Of a stretch of 64,000 nucleotides of DNA, positions 43,261-52,809 are shown piece after piece; position 1 is the stretch's first letter, and every line of letters begins with the position of its first letter. The notes beneath the pieces were generated by a model, which saw nothing but the letters and a program-made list of their open reading frames with translations, was not told the DNA's origin and did not search any database. Location: positions 38,241 to 102,240 of the forward strand of contig NZ_BCUS01000004.1 in the NCBI RefSeq assembly GCF_001591345.1. Reading direction: 5' to 3'. This DNA comes from Variovorax boronicumulans NBRC 103145 (GTDB taxonomy: Bacteria; Pseudomonadota; Gammaproteobacteria; Burkholderiales; Burkholderiaceae_C). A program made the position numbers and the translations under genes.

Positions 43261-43524
43261 ATGGCCGACAACCCGCTGTTCCTCTTCTTCACGATGACCG
43301 AGAAATTCTCGGACCACCTGAACGCGACCGGTGCCTATCCGGAGAAGTTCGTGCTGAACCTTGCGCAGCACGACACCTACCTGCGCGACGTGGCGCTCTT
43401 CAACGCGGGCCGCCAGCGCCCCCTGGACCCGGCCTTGCACATGGGCATCCGCATCGAGATCGATGCGGCCTCGCCGGGCGTGATGGTGGCCTCCGACGGC
43501 ACGCAGGTCCTGCTGCTGGGGTAG
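43261..43524 (+). CDS. Small hypothetical protein
   Basis: Protein of 87 aa with no family I recognise. It has balanced composition, no signal peptide, and a hydrophobic N-terminal patch (LFLFFTM). The codon use is like that of its neighbours, which supports a real gene, but there is no good ribosome site before the ATG. It lies 75 nt after the EF-G-like gene in the same direction. Confidence 0.55.
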   Translation: MADNPLFLFFTMTEKFSDHLNATGAYPEKFVLNLAQHDTYLRDVALFNAGRQRPLDPALHMGIRIEIDAASPGVMVASDGTQVLLLG

Positions 43525-43693
43525 CGCTGCGCTTGAGTTTCCGCAGCCGGGGAAGGCGCGGATCGGTCAATGACCGGACAGGGCGCCCGATCAAAACCGG
43601 CGCACCGCCAGGCAAAGGCGGCTGACGAGATCCTCCGCAGAATCGGACTCCCCTCGGAGCGACGCGCATCGCCAAGCGTCGATCGAAGTCCAA

Positions 43694-45337
43694 ATGAATC
43701 TGAATCTGGGAACTGCTGCGTTCTTCACGGCGCTGGCGGAGTTTGTCCTTGCCGCCGGCATGCTTGCGCTGTGGGCGAAGGGACGCGCGCGCTATTTGCT
43801 GGTCTGGGGCGTCGGCTTCCTTGTCTTCGGGATCGGCGCTTTGCTGCTCATCCTGCGGGACAGGATCCCCGACTTCTTCTCCATCCTCCTCGGGAATTTC
43901 CTCACGACACTGAGTTCGGTCCTGTTCTACGTGGGCATCTGCCTGTTCTTCGATCGGCGCCACGCGTGGCTGCCCTGGATGGCAGGAGTGTTGGGTCTTG
44001 AAGTGGCCTTGCTGGCCTGCTTCTCCTATGTCACGTACGACACCTCGGCGCGTGTCTACGTGTACGGCGCGGCCCAGTCGGTGATCGCCCTGATGACCCT
44101 TCAGGCACTGTGCACGATGGGTCGTGGGCGCGGGGGAAACAGCAACCCCGAAGTGGTCGTCGTCGCCTTGCTGGCGTTGCTGGTTCATGGTGCACGCCTG
44201 GTCGGCACGCCCTTCTTTCCCGTGCCACAGGATTTTCTGGCGTCGGGCAATTTCCAGACCCTGTTGGCCTTCGGCTTGAAGTTGACCCACATCGGCTACG
44301 CGCTCGCGTTCGGCAACATGCACGCCGCCGCCTTGCATGCCGATCTGCGCGCGGCCCTTGCCCACATCGAGGCCAAGGCCCATCAGAAAGTCGAGATCCT
44401 GGGCTACATCGGCCACGACTTGCGCGCACCGCTTGCGACGATCGGCGGGTACGCGTCTCTCCTGCTCGCCGATGCGCACGACACGCAGCGCAAGCATCTG
44501 CTGACCATCCAGCGCAGCGTCAAGTACCAGCTCCACCTGATCGACGAACTGCTGGAGTACGCCAAGGCAGAGCTGCAACCGCTGACGGTCCACCCCGTCA
44601 CCACCGACCTGCCGCGCCTGCTGGACGACATTTCCGACTACGCCGTCGCCCTGTGCGCGCAGCGCAACAACCGCTTTCGCTACCGCCCTTCCGAGCGAAT
44701 GCCCCGAGAGATCGGCCTGGACGGAAAGCGCATGCAGCAGGTGCTGCTGAACCTGCTGTCCAACGCCGCCAAGTTCACGCGCGACGGCGTGGTGACCTTG
44801 TCGGTCACGGCCCGGCCCGAGGGGCGCGCCTGTGTCTTGAGCTTCGCGGTCAGTGACACCGGGATCGGCATCGACATGAGCCGCAACATCGACATCTTCG
44901 GCGCCTTCCAACAGATGCACCCCGCGAGCGGCAGCACGGGACTGGGCCTGTTCATCGCGCAGCGCATCGTCTCGGCCATGGGCGGAACGCTGAGCGTGGC
45001 CAGCGTGGCCGGTCAGGGTGCGACGTTCTCCTTCACGCTGTCGGTGCCGGTCGATGCCTCCGACGCGGACTGGCCCGTCGTCGCGCAGCGGGAGACCACG
45101 CCTGGCGAACCATCACCGGCGCCCGCGATGCCCCGGCATGCCATGCCGGAGGATCGTGCACTGGACGAACTCGCCAGCCTGGCGCTTCAGGGCCGCGTCA
45201 CGGACATCGAGCACTGGATCGCACGCCACGCCGACGAAGCCGCCTACGCGCCGTTCCTGACTCTGCTTGTCGACCTGCTCGAGCGGTTGGACCTGCGCGG
45301 GATTCACGCGCTGGTGAACCGCCCCGCCCAATCCTAG
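43694..45337 (+). CDS. Membrane sensor histidine kinase (orphan)
   Basis: Protein of 547 aa. About six hydrophobic segments fill residues 5-220 without an obvious periplasmic sensor domain. A HisKA dimer helix with the phospho-accepting His in GHDLRAPLA (about 240) follows. Then comes the ATPase with the N-box LLNLLSNAAKF (about 352), the G1 box DTGIGID (about 391), the F-box FGAFQQMH and the G2 box GSTGLGLFIAQRI. A C-terminal tail of about 90 aa (from about 455) is not a receiver domain. No response regulator gene is adjacent, so its partner is elsewhere. Its stop overlaps the convergent DUF4337 stop. Confidence 0.92.
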   Translation: MNLNLGTAAFFTALAEFVLAAGMLALWAKGRARYLLVWGVGFLVFGIGALLLILRDRIPDFFSILLGNFLTTLSSVLFYVGICLFFDRRHAWLPWMAGVLGLEVALLACFSYVTYDTSARVYVYGAAQSVIALMTLQALCTMGRGRGGNSNPEVVVVALLALLVHGARLVGTPFFPVPQDFLASGNFQTLLAFGLKLTHIGYALAFGNMHAAALHADLRAALAHIEAKAHQKVEILGYIGHDLRAPLATIGGYASLLLADAHDTQRKHLLTIQRSVKYQLHLIDELLEYAKAELQPLTVHPVTTDLPRLLDDISDYAVALCAQRNNRFRYRPSERMPREIGLDGKRMQQVLLNLLSNAAKFTRDGVVTLSVTARPEGRACVLSFAVSDTGIGIDMSRNIDIFGAFQQMHPASGSTGLGLFIAQRIVSAMGGTLSVASVAGQGATFSFTLSVPVDASDADWPVVAQRETTPGEPSPAPAMPRHAMPEDRALDELASLALQGRVTDIEHWIARHADEAAYAPFLTLLVDLLERLDLRGIHALVNRPAQS

Positions 45338-45951
45338 ATGTGCAGCGCGGCCAGCGCGCCGATCGCGACGCCCGCGACGGCCACGCCGTACATGGCGCGC
45401 TCCAGCCATTTCTTCCGGGTGAGCAGCGCAATGGCCGCCAGCGCAATGGAGACCTGCAGCACGGTGGTGGCCTGCGCCCAGCGGTGGTGCTGGTGCATCT
45501 GCGTCTCGGATTGCGCGTCCCAGCGGCTGGCCTCGTCCTCCAGCTTCTTGGCGGCGGCCTGGATCTCGGTCTTTTCCTGCTCGTAGCGAGTGACCTTCAC
45601 CTGCCAGCCCTGGCGACGGCCGTCGTCGGTGGCGGTGTCGCGTGCGAACTCCGCCAGCGCCTGCTTGGTACTCTTCGACTGGAAGTAATTCCACTGGTTC
45701 GAAGCCTCGGTCTTCTTGATGGCCGCGTTGTTCTTGTAGAGGCCGGCGTTGGCCTGCGTGGCCCCGCCCATGTACGCGAAGATCGCGCCCGCCGTCGCAA
45801 TGGCCGCGGTGCTCACGGCGATCTTTCCGGTCGTGCTCATGCCCTTGCCTGAGGAGGCGGCACCGTCATGGCCGTGGCCGTGGCCGCCGGAGGCGGCATG
45901 TTCGAGTTCGTGATCGTGCGGACCATGCACGTGAAAGCCGTGTCCTGACAT
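45334..45951 (-). CDS. DUF4337 inner-membrane protein with His-rich N-terminus
   Basis: Protein of 205 aa. The first 30 residues are very rich in His and Gly (H-G repeats), suggesting metal binding (inference). One membrane segment is near residues 45-65, a charged helical region runs about 70-160 (NYFQSKSTKQALAEF is typical of DUF4337), and two more membrane segments are near 165-203. DUF4337 proteins have no assigned function. It is convergent with the kinase gene, with overlapping stops. Confidence 0.85.
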   Translation of the reverse strand: MSGHGFHVHGPHDHELEHAASGGHGHGHDGAASSGKGMSTTGKIAVSTAAIATAGAIFAYMGGATQANAGLYKNNAAIKKTEASNQWNYFQSKSTKQALAEFARDTATDDGRRQGWQVKVTRYEQEKTEIQAAAKKLEDEASRWDAQSETQMHQHHRWAQATTVLQVSIALAAIALLTRKKWLERAMYGVAVAGVAIGALAALHI

Positions 45952-46138
45952 GAAGTTCTTCTAGGCGTTGTTGTTGGAAATCTGGAGGGCGCGCGAGTAT
46001 GCCCGGACTTCATGCGTCGATGGCTCGGGGAAAGTCCTGTCGACCCTGCGGATGCGCAGGGCTCGCAGGCAACCGCCGTGAGCGCGTGGCTGCGCTCCGG
46101 AAACGTGGTGCGCTCAGGTCAGCCGCGCGTGCGTGCGA

Positions 46139-46176
46139 GCCGGGCCTGGCAGCAGATCACTGATGCCAGGCCCGGC
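46139..46176 (-). terminator. Perfect 13-bp hairpin downstream of the Pro/Tyr-rich protein gene
   Basis: Arms GCCGGGCCTGGCA and TGCCAGGCCCGGC surround a 12-nt loop. It lies about 30 nt past the stop at 46205. No T-tract follows, so it may stabilise mRNA ends and not terminate by itself. Confidence 0.45.
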
Positions 46177-46204
46177 AGATTCGCAGGGATCGACGTTCCC
46201 AAGG

Positions 46205-46576
46205 TCAGTCGCGATCCTCGTAGTAGCGGCGGTGCTGCTCGCGCTCCCATTGCCGGCGACGCCATTCACGGCGCTCTGCGCGGCGTTCCTCCCAGCGTTG
46301 CGCGCGACGTTCTTCCCAACGGGATTCAGGCTCGTAGTAGACAGGTGCCGGGGCGGAGTAGACCGGCTGTGCGGGCTGGTAGTAGGTCGGGGCTGGCCTC
46401 GAATAGACAGGCGCCGGCTCGTAGTAGACCGGTGCGGGCTCGCTCACGACCACGCCAGGCAGGTTGACGCCAATGGACCAACTGGTGGCCGCACTGGCCG
46501 ATGCAGCGGTGAACAAGGCTGCGGCAGCAACGAGACCTGCGAAACCCAGCTTGAGAGTGGCTCGGGGAAAAGTCAT
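46205..46576 (-). CDS. Exported Pro/Tyr-rich protein with Arg/Glu-rich tail
   Basis: Protein of 123 aa. A Sec signal peptide covers residues 1-27 (LGFAGLVAAAALFTAASASA, cut after ASA). Next come four to five imperfect repeats of the type PAPVYYEP (about 40-78). The end, about 80-123, is dense in Arg, Glu and Trp (RWEERRAQRWEERRAER). Similar small periplasmic or envelope proteins are common in Burkholderiales with no known role. The ATG at 46576 is used because AGGAG stands 7 nt before it. Confidence 0.8.
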   Translation of the reverse strand: MTFPRATLKLGFAGLVAAAALFTAASASAATSWSIGVNLPGVVVSEPAPVYYEPAPVYSRPAPTYYQPAQPVYSAPAPVYYEPESRWEERRAQRWEERRAERREWRRRQWEREQHRRYYEDRD

Positions 46577-46758
46577 TTCATCTCCTGGAGGGCGAGAAAT
46601 AGCCCTGATGCACAACCAACGCCTGGCCTTGCGGCGCCGCGTACATCGCCACGGTGAAGAACGTTCCCAAATGTCACGCTGCCGGCTGGTCGAGGTGGGG
46701 TTGGTCGGAATCCCTGGAACAAGTGCCCATCCGCGCCCAAGCCCCGGAGCAAAACAAA

Positions 46759-46790
46759 AAGCCCCAGTAGCAAAACTGCTACTGGGGCTT
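46759..46790 (-). terminator. Strong intrinsic terminator after the tRNA genes
   Basis: Perfect 14-bp stem (AAGCCCCAGTAGCA and its complement) with a four-base loop. On the minus strand it is followed by TTTTTGTTTT. It lies 6 nt past the tRNA-Asp 3' end, so it ends the Ala-Glu-Asp tRNA transcript. Confidence 0.9.
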
Positions 46791-46795
46791 GTGTT

Positions 46796-46872
46796 TGGCG
46801 GAGTGGACGGGACTCGAACCCGCGACCCCCGGCGTGACAGGCCGGTATTCTAACCAACTGAACTACCACTCC
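46796..46872 (-). tRNA. tRNA-Asp (anticodon GTC)
   Basis: Full cloverleaf of 77 nt including encoded CCA. The acceptor arms GGAGTGG / CCACTCC pair, the anticodon loop reads CTGTCAC, and the T arm holds GGTTCGAGTCC. Confidence 0.97.
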
Positions 46873-46941
46873 TGGTAGACAACGTTCGTTCCTTGCGGAA
46901 CCGAGTGTTGACGACTCGTGCCGACTTCACCGAAGTGAAAC

Positions 46942-47017
46942 TGGCGACCCTACGGGGATTCGAACCCCGGTAGCCACCGTGAAAGGGTGGTGTCCTAGGC
47001 CTCTAGACGATAGGGTC
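46942..47017 (-). tRNA. tRNA-Glu (anticodon TTC)
   Basis: Cloverleaf of 76 nt with encoded CCA. The acceptor arms GACCCTA / TAGGGTC pair, the anticodon loop reads CTTTCAC, and the T arm holds GGTTCGAATCC. Confidence 0.97.
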
Positions 47018-47068
47018 AAAACCTTGGACGTGCTGCGATCAGCATCTCTAACCTACTCGACACTTTGA

Positions 47069-47144
<76 letters not shown>

Positions 47145-47180
47145 GTGTGGGTGTCGAGCCTCGAATTATAGCCCGATTTT

Positions 47181-48569
47181 TCAGGCCTTTTTCAATCGCT
47201 CGATAACTTTTTCGCGGGAAAAAATTTCGAGCACTGAATCGAGGGACGGTGTCTGCGATGTTCCCATCACAAGCACTCGTACTGGCATCGCTAACACGGG
47301 CATTTTCAGCGCGTATGTCGCGAGGACTTCCTTGATCATAACTGCGATTTCGGCCCTCTCCCAAGCGACCGTCATCAATTTTTCAACGAGTGTTGCGATC
47401 GCGGGCTTCACTGCATCGGTGATGTGCTGCGCGCGGTCTGCATCGCTCACTTCGATGTCCGCATAGAAGGCCGCAGCCCAACCAGCGAGCGCCACAGTCG
47501 TATCGCAACGGTCCTTGAAGAGCGCGCAGATCGCAGGCAAACGTGCGTCGGCGACGATGCCGCGCTTTTGCAACTGCGCTGCAACAAGCGGTGCAAGCTC
47601 CTCGCCGCTCTTGGCCTTGATGTACTGCGCATTCACCCATGCGAGCTTGGCCGCGTCCCACTGCGCGGGGCTCTTCGACAGGTGCGATCCGTCGAACCAG
47701 CTCACCATCTGCTCGCGCGTGAAGAGCTCGTCGTCGCCGTGGCTCCAGCCCAGGCGCGCGAGATAGTTGAGCATGGCTTCGGGCAGGTAGCCGTTGTCCT
47801 CGTAGGCGGTGACGCTCACCGCGCCGCGGCGCTTCGACAGCTTCTGCCCGTCGTCGCCGAGGATCACGGGCACATGGCCGAACTGTGGCAGCGGTGCGCC
47901 GAGCGCGCGGAAGATGTTGATCTGCCACGGCGTGTTGTTGATGTGCTCGTCGCCGCGGAACACGTGCGTGATGGCCATGTCCCAGTCGTCGACCACCACC
48001 GCGAAGTTGTAGGTGGGCACACCGTCGGGCCGCAGGATGATCAGGTCGTCGATCTCGCGGTTGTTGATGGTGATCTCGCCCTTGACGAGGTCATTCCACG
48101 TCACGTCGCCTTCGGGCGGATTGCAAAAGCGCACCACGGGCGGCACGCCTTCCGGCACGGGCGGCAGCACCTTGCCGGGCGCCGGGCGCCAGCGGCGGTC
48201 GTACAGCGTCTTCTCTCCGCGCGCGCGTTGGGCTTCGCGCATCTCGTCGAGTTCGGCCGGCGTGCAGTAGCAGTGGTAGGCGGTGCCGGCCGCGAGCATC
48301 TGCGCGATGACTTCGCGGTAACGCTCGAGGCGCTGCATCTGATAGATCGGGCCTTCGTCGTAGTCGAGGCCGAGCCAGTGCATCGACGCGAGGATCTGGT
48401 CGGTCGAGTCCTGCGTGGAGCGGGCCACGTCGGTGTCCTCGATGCGCAGCACGAACTCGCCGCCGTGGTGGCGCGCATAGGCCCACGAATAAAGTGCGGT
48501 GCGCGCCGTGCCCAGGTGCAGGAAGCCGGTGGGAGACGGTGCGATGCGGGTGCGAACTTTGCCGGTCAT
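47181..48569 (-). CDS. gltX: Glutamate--tRNA ligase
   Basis: Charges tRNA-Glu with glutamate. The 462-aa protein is of normal length. The class I HIGH motif appears as [10 protein letters not shown] (about residue 17-26), and KMSKS as KLSKRRG (about 245). The zinc-type CYCTPAELD segment and [13 protein letters not shown] are also typical. It is followed by three tRNA genes including tRNA-Glu, a common arrangement. It starts 11 nt after the metZ stop. Confidence 0.98.
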   Translation of the reverse strand: MTGKVRTRIAPSPTGFLHLGTARTALYSWAYARHHGGEFVLRIEDTDVARSTQDSTDQILASMHWLGLDYDEGPIYQMQRLERYREVIAQMLAAGTAYHCYCTPAELDEMREAQRARGEKTLYDRRWRPAPGKVLPPVPEGVPPVVRFCNPPEGDVTWNDLVKGEITINNREIDDLIILRPDGVPTYNFAVVVDDWDMAITHVFRGDEHINNTPWQINIFRALGAPLPQFGHVPVILGDDGQKLSKRRGAVSVTAYEDNGYLPEAMLNYLARLGWSHGDDELFTREQMVSWFDGSHLSKSPAQWDAAKLAWVNAQYIKAKSGEELAPLVAAQLQKRGIVADARLPAICALFKDRCDTTVALAGWAAAFYADIEVSDADRAQHITDAVKPAIATLVEKLMTVAWERAEIAVMIKEVLATYALKMPVLAMPVRVLVMGTSQTPSLDSVLEIFSREKVIERLKKA

Positions 48570-48580
48570 GAAATGAAAAA

Positions 48581-49804
48581 TCAGGAAGTCAGGGTGCTCA
48601 GGCCGCGCGAAAGGTCGGCCGTGATGTCGTCGATGTATTCGAGGCCGACCGCGAGGCGGATCAACCCCTGGCTGATGCCGGCAGCCTGGCGCTGCACTTC
48701 GGTCAGGCGGCCGTGCGAGGTCGTGCCGGGGTGCGTGATGATGGTCTTGGTATCGCCCAGGTTGGTGGCGATGCTCACCACGCGCGTGCTGTTGATCACG
48801 TGGAAGGCGTTGGCGCGCGCGGCGTCGGGCGTGTCGCCGACCACGTCGAACGACACCACCGCCCCGCCCTGCCCCGACTGCTGGCGCATCGCGAGTTCGT
48901 GCTGTCCATGCGAGGCAAGACCGGGGTAGTACACGCGCGCAATGCCGGGCTGCTGCTCGAGCCACTGCGCCACGGCCAGCGCATTCGCGCATTGCGCCTT
49001 CATGCGAATGCCGAGCGTTTCCATGCCCTTGAGCACGACCCACGCATTGAATGGCGACAGCGCCATGCCGGCGGTGCGCACCACGGGGCCGAAGACATCG
49101 ACGATGAGCGTCGACGGACCGCAGATCGCGCCAGCCATCACACGGCCCTGGCCGTCGAGGTACTTGGTGCCCGAATGGATGATGAGGTCGGCGCCCAGTT
49201 CGGCCGGGCGCTGCAGGATCGGCGTGCAGAAGCAGTTGTCGACCGCGAGCAGCGCGCCCACGCCATGGGCCAGGTCGGCCAGGGCCTGGATGTCGCAGAC
49301 TTCCGTCAGCGGGTTGGTCGGCGTCTCGGCAAACAGCAGCTTGGTGTTGGGCTTGAGCGCGGCGCGCCACTCGGCCACGTCGGTCTGCGAGACAAAGGTG
49401 GTCTCGACGCCGAACTTGGCGAACTCCTTGCCGAACAGGTTCAGCGTGGAGCCGAACACCGAGCGCGAGCAGATCACGTGGTCGCCGGCCTTGAGCAGGC
49501 CCATGCACATCATGAGGATCGCGCCCATGCCGGTCGAGGCGCCGATGGCGGCCTCGGTGCCTTCGAGCGCGGCCAGGCGCTGCTCGAAGCTGGCGACCGT
49601 CGGGTTCGAGGTGCGCGAGTAGGTGAAGCCGGCCTCGGTGCCGGCGAAGCGGCGGGCCGAGGTCTCGGCGTCGGGCTGCACGAAGCCGCTCGTGAGGAAC
49701 AGGGCCTCCGAGTGCTCGCCGTGCTGGCTGGGCGCCAGGCCGGTGCGCAGCGCGAGGGTGTCGCGGTGCAGGCCGGGTGGCAAGGTGCGTTCGTCTTGGC
49801 TCAC
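48581..49804 (-). CDS. metZ: O-succinylhomoserine sulfhydrylase
   Basis: Makes homocysteine from O-succinylhomoserine and sulfide in methionine synthesis, with PLP. The protein is 407 aa of the Cys/Met-metabolism PLP family: [11 protein letters not shown] (about 60), GMGAILMM, and the PLP lysine in [12 protein letters not shown] (about 215). It starts with GTG preceded by GAGAGGG. The purF-metZ order is common in Burkholderiales. A close alternative would be cystathionine gamma-synthase, but the context favours metZ. Confidence 0.94.
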   Translation of the reverse strand: MSQDERTLPPGLHRDTLALRTGLAPSQHGEHSEALFLTSGFVQPDAETSARRFAGTEAGFTYSRTSNPTVASFEQRLAALEGTEAAIGASTGMGAILMMCMGLLKAGDHVICSRSVFGSTLNLFGKEFAKFGVETTFVSQTDVAEWRAALKPNTKLLFAETPTNPLTEVCDIQALADLAHGVGALLAVDNCFCTPILQRPAELGADLIIHSGTKYLDGQGRVMAGAICGPSTLIVDVFGPVVRTAGMALSPFNAWVVLKGMETLGIRMKAQCANALAVAQWLEQQPGIARVYYPGLASHGQHELAMRQQSGQGGAVVSFDVVGDTPDAARANAFHVINSTRVVSIATNLGDTKTIITHPGTTSHGRLTEVQRQAAGISQGLIRLAVGLEYIDDITADLSRGLSTLTS

Positions 49805-49825
49805 GTCGGCCCTCTCTTCTTTCTC

Positions 49826-51328
49826 TTACTCGCTGGGGTTCGGCAGGGCGAGGCGCGAAGCGTCTTCTTCGTTTTCCTCGATGCGCGGACGGTTGCCGTT
49901 CATGCGCGAGATGGCTTCGGTGTCGATGTCACCGGTCACGTACACGCCGTCGAAGCACGAGGCGTCGAAACCGGCGAGCTTCGGGTTGAGCGAGCCGATG
50001 GCGCGCTTCATGGCATCGACGTCCTGGTAGATCAGCGCATCGCAGCCGATGAGCTCGCGGATTTCCTCGACGGTGCGGTCGTGCGCCACGAGTTCGTCCT
50101 TGGTCGGCATGTCGATGCCGTAGACGTTGGGGTAGCGCACCGGCGGCGCGGCGCTGGCCAGGTAGACCTTGCGGGCGCCGGCGTCGCGCGCCATCTGCAC
50201 GATCTCGCGGCTGGTGGTGCCGCGCACGATCGAGTCGTCGACCAGCAGCACGTTGCGGCCCTTGAACTCGCTGCCGATCACGTTGAGCTTCTGGCGCACC
50301 GACTTCTTGCGAACGCCCTGCCCCGGCATGATGAAGGTGCGGCCGACGTAGCGGTTCTTCACGAAGCCTTCGCGGTAGGGAATGCCCAGGAGGTGCGCGA
50401 GCTGCGTGGCGCTCGGGCGGCTCGATTCGGGAATCGGGATGATCACGTCGATCTGGTTCGGCGGCACGGTCGAGACCACGCGCTTGGCCAGCGTTTCGCC
50501 CAGGTTCAGGCGTGCCTGATACACCGAGATGCCGTCGAGCACCGAGTCGGGACGCGCGAGGTACACGAACTCGAAGATGCACGGGTTGAGCGACGCGCCC
50601 TCGGCGCACTGCATCGAGTGCACGTTGCCCTCGAGATCGATGAACACGGCCTCGCCCGGCTCGATGTTGCGTTCGAACACGTGGCCCGAGCCTTCGAGCG
50701 CGACCGATTCGCTGGCCACCATGACGGTGCCGTCGGCGCTGCGGCCCATGCACAGCGGGCGGATGCCGTAGGGGTCGCGGAAGGCCAGCAGGCCGTGGCC
50801 GGCGATCAGCGAGACCACGGCGTACGAGCCGCGCAGGCGCTTGTAGACGTTCTTGACGGCGGCGAACACCTCGGCCGGGTGCAGCGGCACGCCGCGCGAA
50901 GAGCGCTCGACTTCGTGGGCCAGCACGTTGAGCAGCACTTCGGAGTCGCTCTCGGTGTTGGTATGGCGGTGGTCGGTGGAGAACAGCTCCGCACGCAGGG
51001 CGTGCGCATTGGTCAGGTTGCCGTTGTGCACCAGCACGATGCCGAAGGGCGCGTTCACGTAGAAGGGCTGCGCCTCTTCTTCGCTGTAGGCGTTACCCGC
51101 GGTCGGGTAGCGCACCTGGCCCAGGCCCACGTTGCCGGGCAGCGCGCGCATGTTGCGGGTGCGGAACACGTCGCGCACCATGCCCTTGGCCTTGTGCATG
51201 AAGAACTTGCGTTCCAGCAAGGTCACGATGCCGGCCGCGTCCTGGCCGCGGTGCTGCAGCAGCAGCAGCGCGTCATAGAGCAGCTGGTTGACGGGTGCGT
51301 TGCTGACAACGCCGACGATTCCACACAT
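49826..51328 (-). CDS. purF: Amidophosphoribosyltransferase
   Basis: First step of purine synthesis: PRPP plus glutamine to phosphoribosylamine. The 500-aa protein starts MCGIVGVV, with Cys2 as the N-terminal nucleophile of the glutaminase after Met removal. GNLTNA and RGSYAVV mark the glutaminase domain, and the PRPP loop is [14 protein letters not shown] (about residue 365). It lies 12 nt after cvpA, the conserved cvpA-purF pair. Confidence 0.98.
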   Translation of the reverse strand: MCGIVGVVSNAPVNQLLYDALLLLQHRGQDAAGIVTLLERKFFMHKAKGMVRDVFRTRNMRALPGNVGLGQVRYPTAGNAYSEEEAQPFYVNAPFGIVLVHNGNLTNAHALRAELFSTDHRHTNTESDSEVLLNVLAHEVERSSRGVPLHPAEVFAAVKNVYKRLRGSYAVVSLIAGHGLLAFRDPYGIRPLCMGRSADGTVMVASESVALEGSGHVFERNIEPGEAVFIDLEGNVHSMQCAEGASLNPCIFEFVYLARPDSVLDGISVYQARLNLGETLAKRVVSTVPPNQIDVIIPIPESSRPSATQLAHLLGIPYREGFVKNRYVGRTFIMPGQGVRKKSVRQKLNVIGSEFKGRNVLLVDDSIVRGTTSREIVQMARDAGARKVYLASAAPPVRYPNVYGIDMPTKDELVAHDRTVEEIRELIGCDALIYQDVDAMKRAIGSLNPKLAGFDASCFDGVYVTGDIDTEAISRMNGNRPRIEENEEDASRLALPNPSE

Positions 51329-51340
51329 GAACGATTCCTC

Positions 51341-51826
51341 TCAGGGCAGGTAGCTTGCCAACTTTTCAGGCAGCGAGGGTTTGAGGCCCTGCAATGCCGC
51401 ATCGAGAACAATGGCGCTGCGCGATTCGTGCCACCAGGCACTGTCGCTCAACGCCAGCAAATGAACAACGACCGCCAGCACGAGCAGGGCCACCGCCCCC
51501 CGTGCCGCGCCGAACGCTGCTCCCAAAATCCGGTCCACCGGCCGCAGGCCGACCGCGGCGATCAGCTTGCGCGTGAGGGCTGCCGCCAGCCCCACGCCGA
51601 ACGCCACCGCCACGAACACCAGCACAAAGGCCAGCGGGTAGCGCCAGGTGGCCTGCGGGTCGCCGAACGGCAGCCAGGCCGCCGCGTCGGAGGCCACCCA
51701 CTGGGCCACGATGAAGGCGGCCACCCATCCGATCAGCGAAATCACTTCGAACACCAAGCCGCGCACCAGCCCGAACAGCATCGACAGCACGATGAGCGCG
51801 ATGGCGATCCAGTCGAGCAGGGCCAC
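51341..51826 (-). CDS. cvpA: CvpA family membrane protein
   Basis: Protein of 161 aa with four to five membrane segments, starting DWIAIALIVLSMLFGLVRGL. The family is named for colicin V production; a role in envelope homeostasis is known for some members. The start is GTG. It lies directly before purF, as in many proteobacteria. Confidence 0.93.
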   Translation of the reverse strand: MALLDWIAIALIVLSMLFGLVRGLVFEVISLIGWVAAFIVAQWVASDAAAWLPFGDPQATWRYPLAFVLVFVAVAFGVGLAAALTRKLIAAVGLRPVDRILGAAFGAARGAVALLVLAVVVHLLALSDSAWWHESRSAIVLDAALQGLKPSLPEKLASYLP

Positions 51827-51861
51827 GGCAATGAACTACAGGCAGCGGGCGACGGCGGTGC

Positions 51862-52737
51862 TTACAACGTGAGGATGGCCGCGGCCAAAGACAAGCCCTT
51901 GACCCGGTCCGCGGCCTTCTCGGCCTCGGCACGCGAGGCGAACGGCCCGACGCGCACACGCGTGCGTTCGCCGTCGGTCGTCTTGGCGACGTGCACGTAG
52001 GTCTTGAGGCCGGCGCGCTCGAGCTTCTGGCGCACTTCGCGCGCCTTGTCGGCATCGGCAAAGGCGCCGACCTGCACGACGAAGCGGCCGTTGTCGTCGG
52101 CGGCCGGCTTGGGTGCGGCGGCGGGCGGCTTGCCTTCGAGCAGCGCGCGGGCGCGGGCGCCGTCGTCGGCGTTCGCGGCGGGCTTGGCGGGTTCCGGCTT
52201 CGGCTTGGGCTCGGGCTTCGGTTCGGGCTTTTTCGGCTCCGGCTTGGGCTCCGGTTTGGGTTCGGGCTTCGGCTCGGGTTTGGGTTCCGGCTTGGGTTCG
52301 GGCTTCTTCGGCTCCACGGCGGGCTTGGGCGCCGCCGGGGTGGCGGGCACGGTCGCGCCGGGCTCGATCACGGTGCCGTCGGCGGTCTCGGTGATCATGC
52401 CGCCGGCCGACGAGGCCGCGGCCACGCGGGAGCTGCCGTCGGACGACGAGGAAGGCGCGCTGCTGGTCGCGGGTGCCGGCGTGGCGGGCACGGGCAGCGG
52501 CTTGGCCTTGTTGCGGTCAGGGATCTCGATCGGGATGTCGACCGGCACGGGGCGCGGCTGGGTGTCGAACAGCAGCGGGAAGCCGATCACGCCGACCAGC
52601 ACCAGCACCGCCGCACCGAGCAGCCGGTGGCGCGCACGCCGGCGCATGGATTCGACACTTTCCGCCGGCACCGCCGCGGGGGCGCTGCGTCCTTCGTTGC
52701 CTTGTGGGCCGCGCGCGCGGAACTTGAAAAACGCCAT
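51862..52737 (-). CDS. SPOR-domain membrane protein (DedD-like)
   Basis: Protein of 291 aa. A short basic cytoplasmic end comes first, then one membrane segment (about residues 38-57, LLGAAVLVLVGVIGFPLLF). A long Pro/Ala/Ser region and a low-complexity Lys-Pro-Glu repeat (about 140-185) follow. The end is a SPOR domain (about 217-290, FVVQVGAFADADKAREVRQ...VRVGPFASRAEAEKAADR). SPOR domains bind denuded glycan strands at the division septum, so this is probably a cell-division protein. Its place between folC and cvpA matches DedD. Confidence 0.93.
   Translation of the reverse strand: MAFFKFRARGPQGNEGRSAPAAVPAESVESMRRRARHRLLGAAVLVLVGVIGFPLLFDTQPRPVPVDIPIEIPDRNKAKPLPVPATPAPATSSAPSSSSDGSSRVAAASSAGGMITETADGTVIEPGATVPATPAAPKPAVEPKKPEPKPEPKPEPKPEPKPEPKPEPKKPEPKPEPKPKPEPAKPAANADDGARARALLEGKPPAAAPKPAADDNGRFVVQVGAFADADKAREVRQKLERAGLKTYVHVAKTTDGERTRVRVGPFASRAEAEKAADRVKGLSLAAAILTL
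52191..52315 (-). repeat. In-gene low-complexity repeat coding (Lys-Pro-Glu-Pro)n
   Basis: About 125 nt of near-identical 12-nt units encode alternating KPEP and KKPEP steps in the SPOR protein. Such a tract probably forms an extended spacer across the periplasm and may change length by slippage. Confidence 0.8.
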
Positions 52738-52809
52738 GAAGTTCGATCCCTGGAGGAGTGCAGCGAGGTGGTGCCCGATGGTGCCGGATGGGTGTGGACA
52801 GCCCGACGA

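Noticed and set aside
46012..46467. Open frame on the plus strand over the Pro/Tyr-rich protein gene
   Set aside because: The minus-strand frame has a signal peptide, repeats and a ribosome site, while this one is Arg/Ser-rich with no features.
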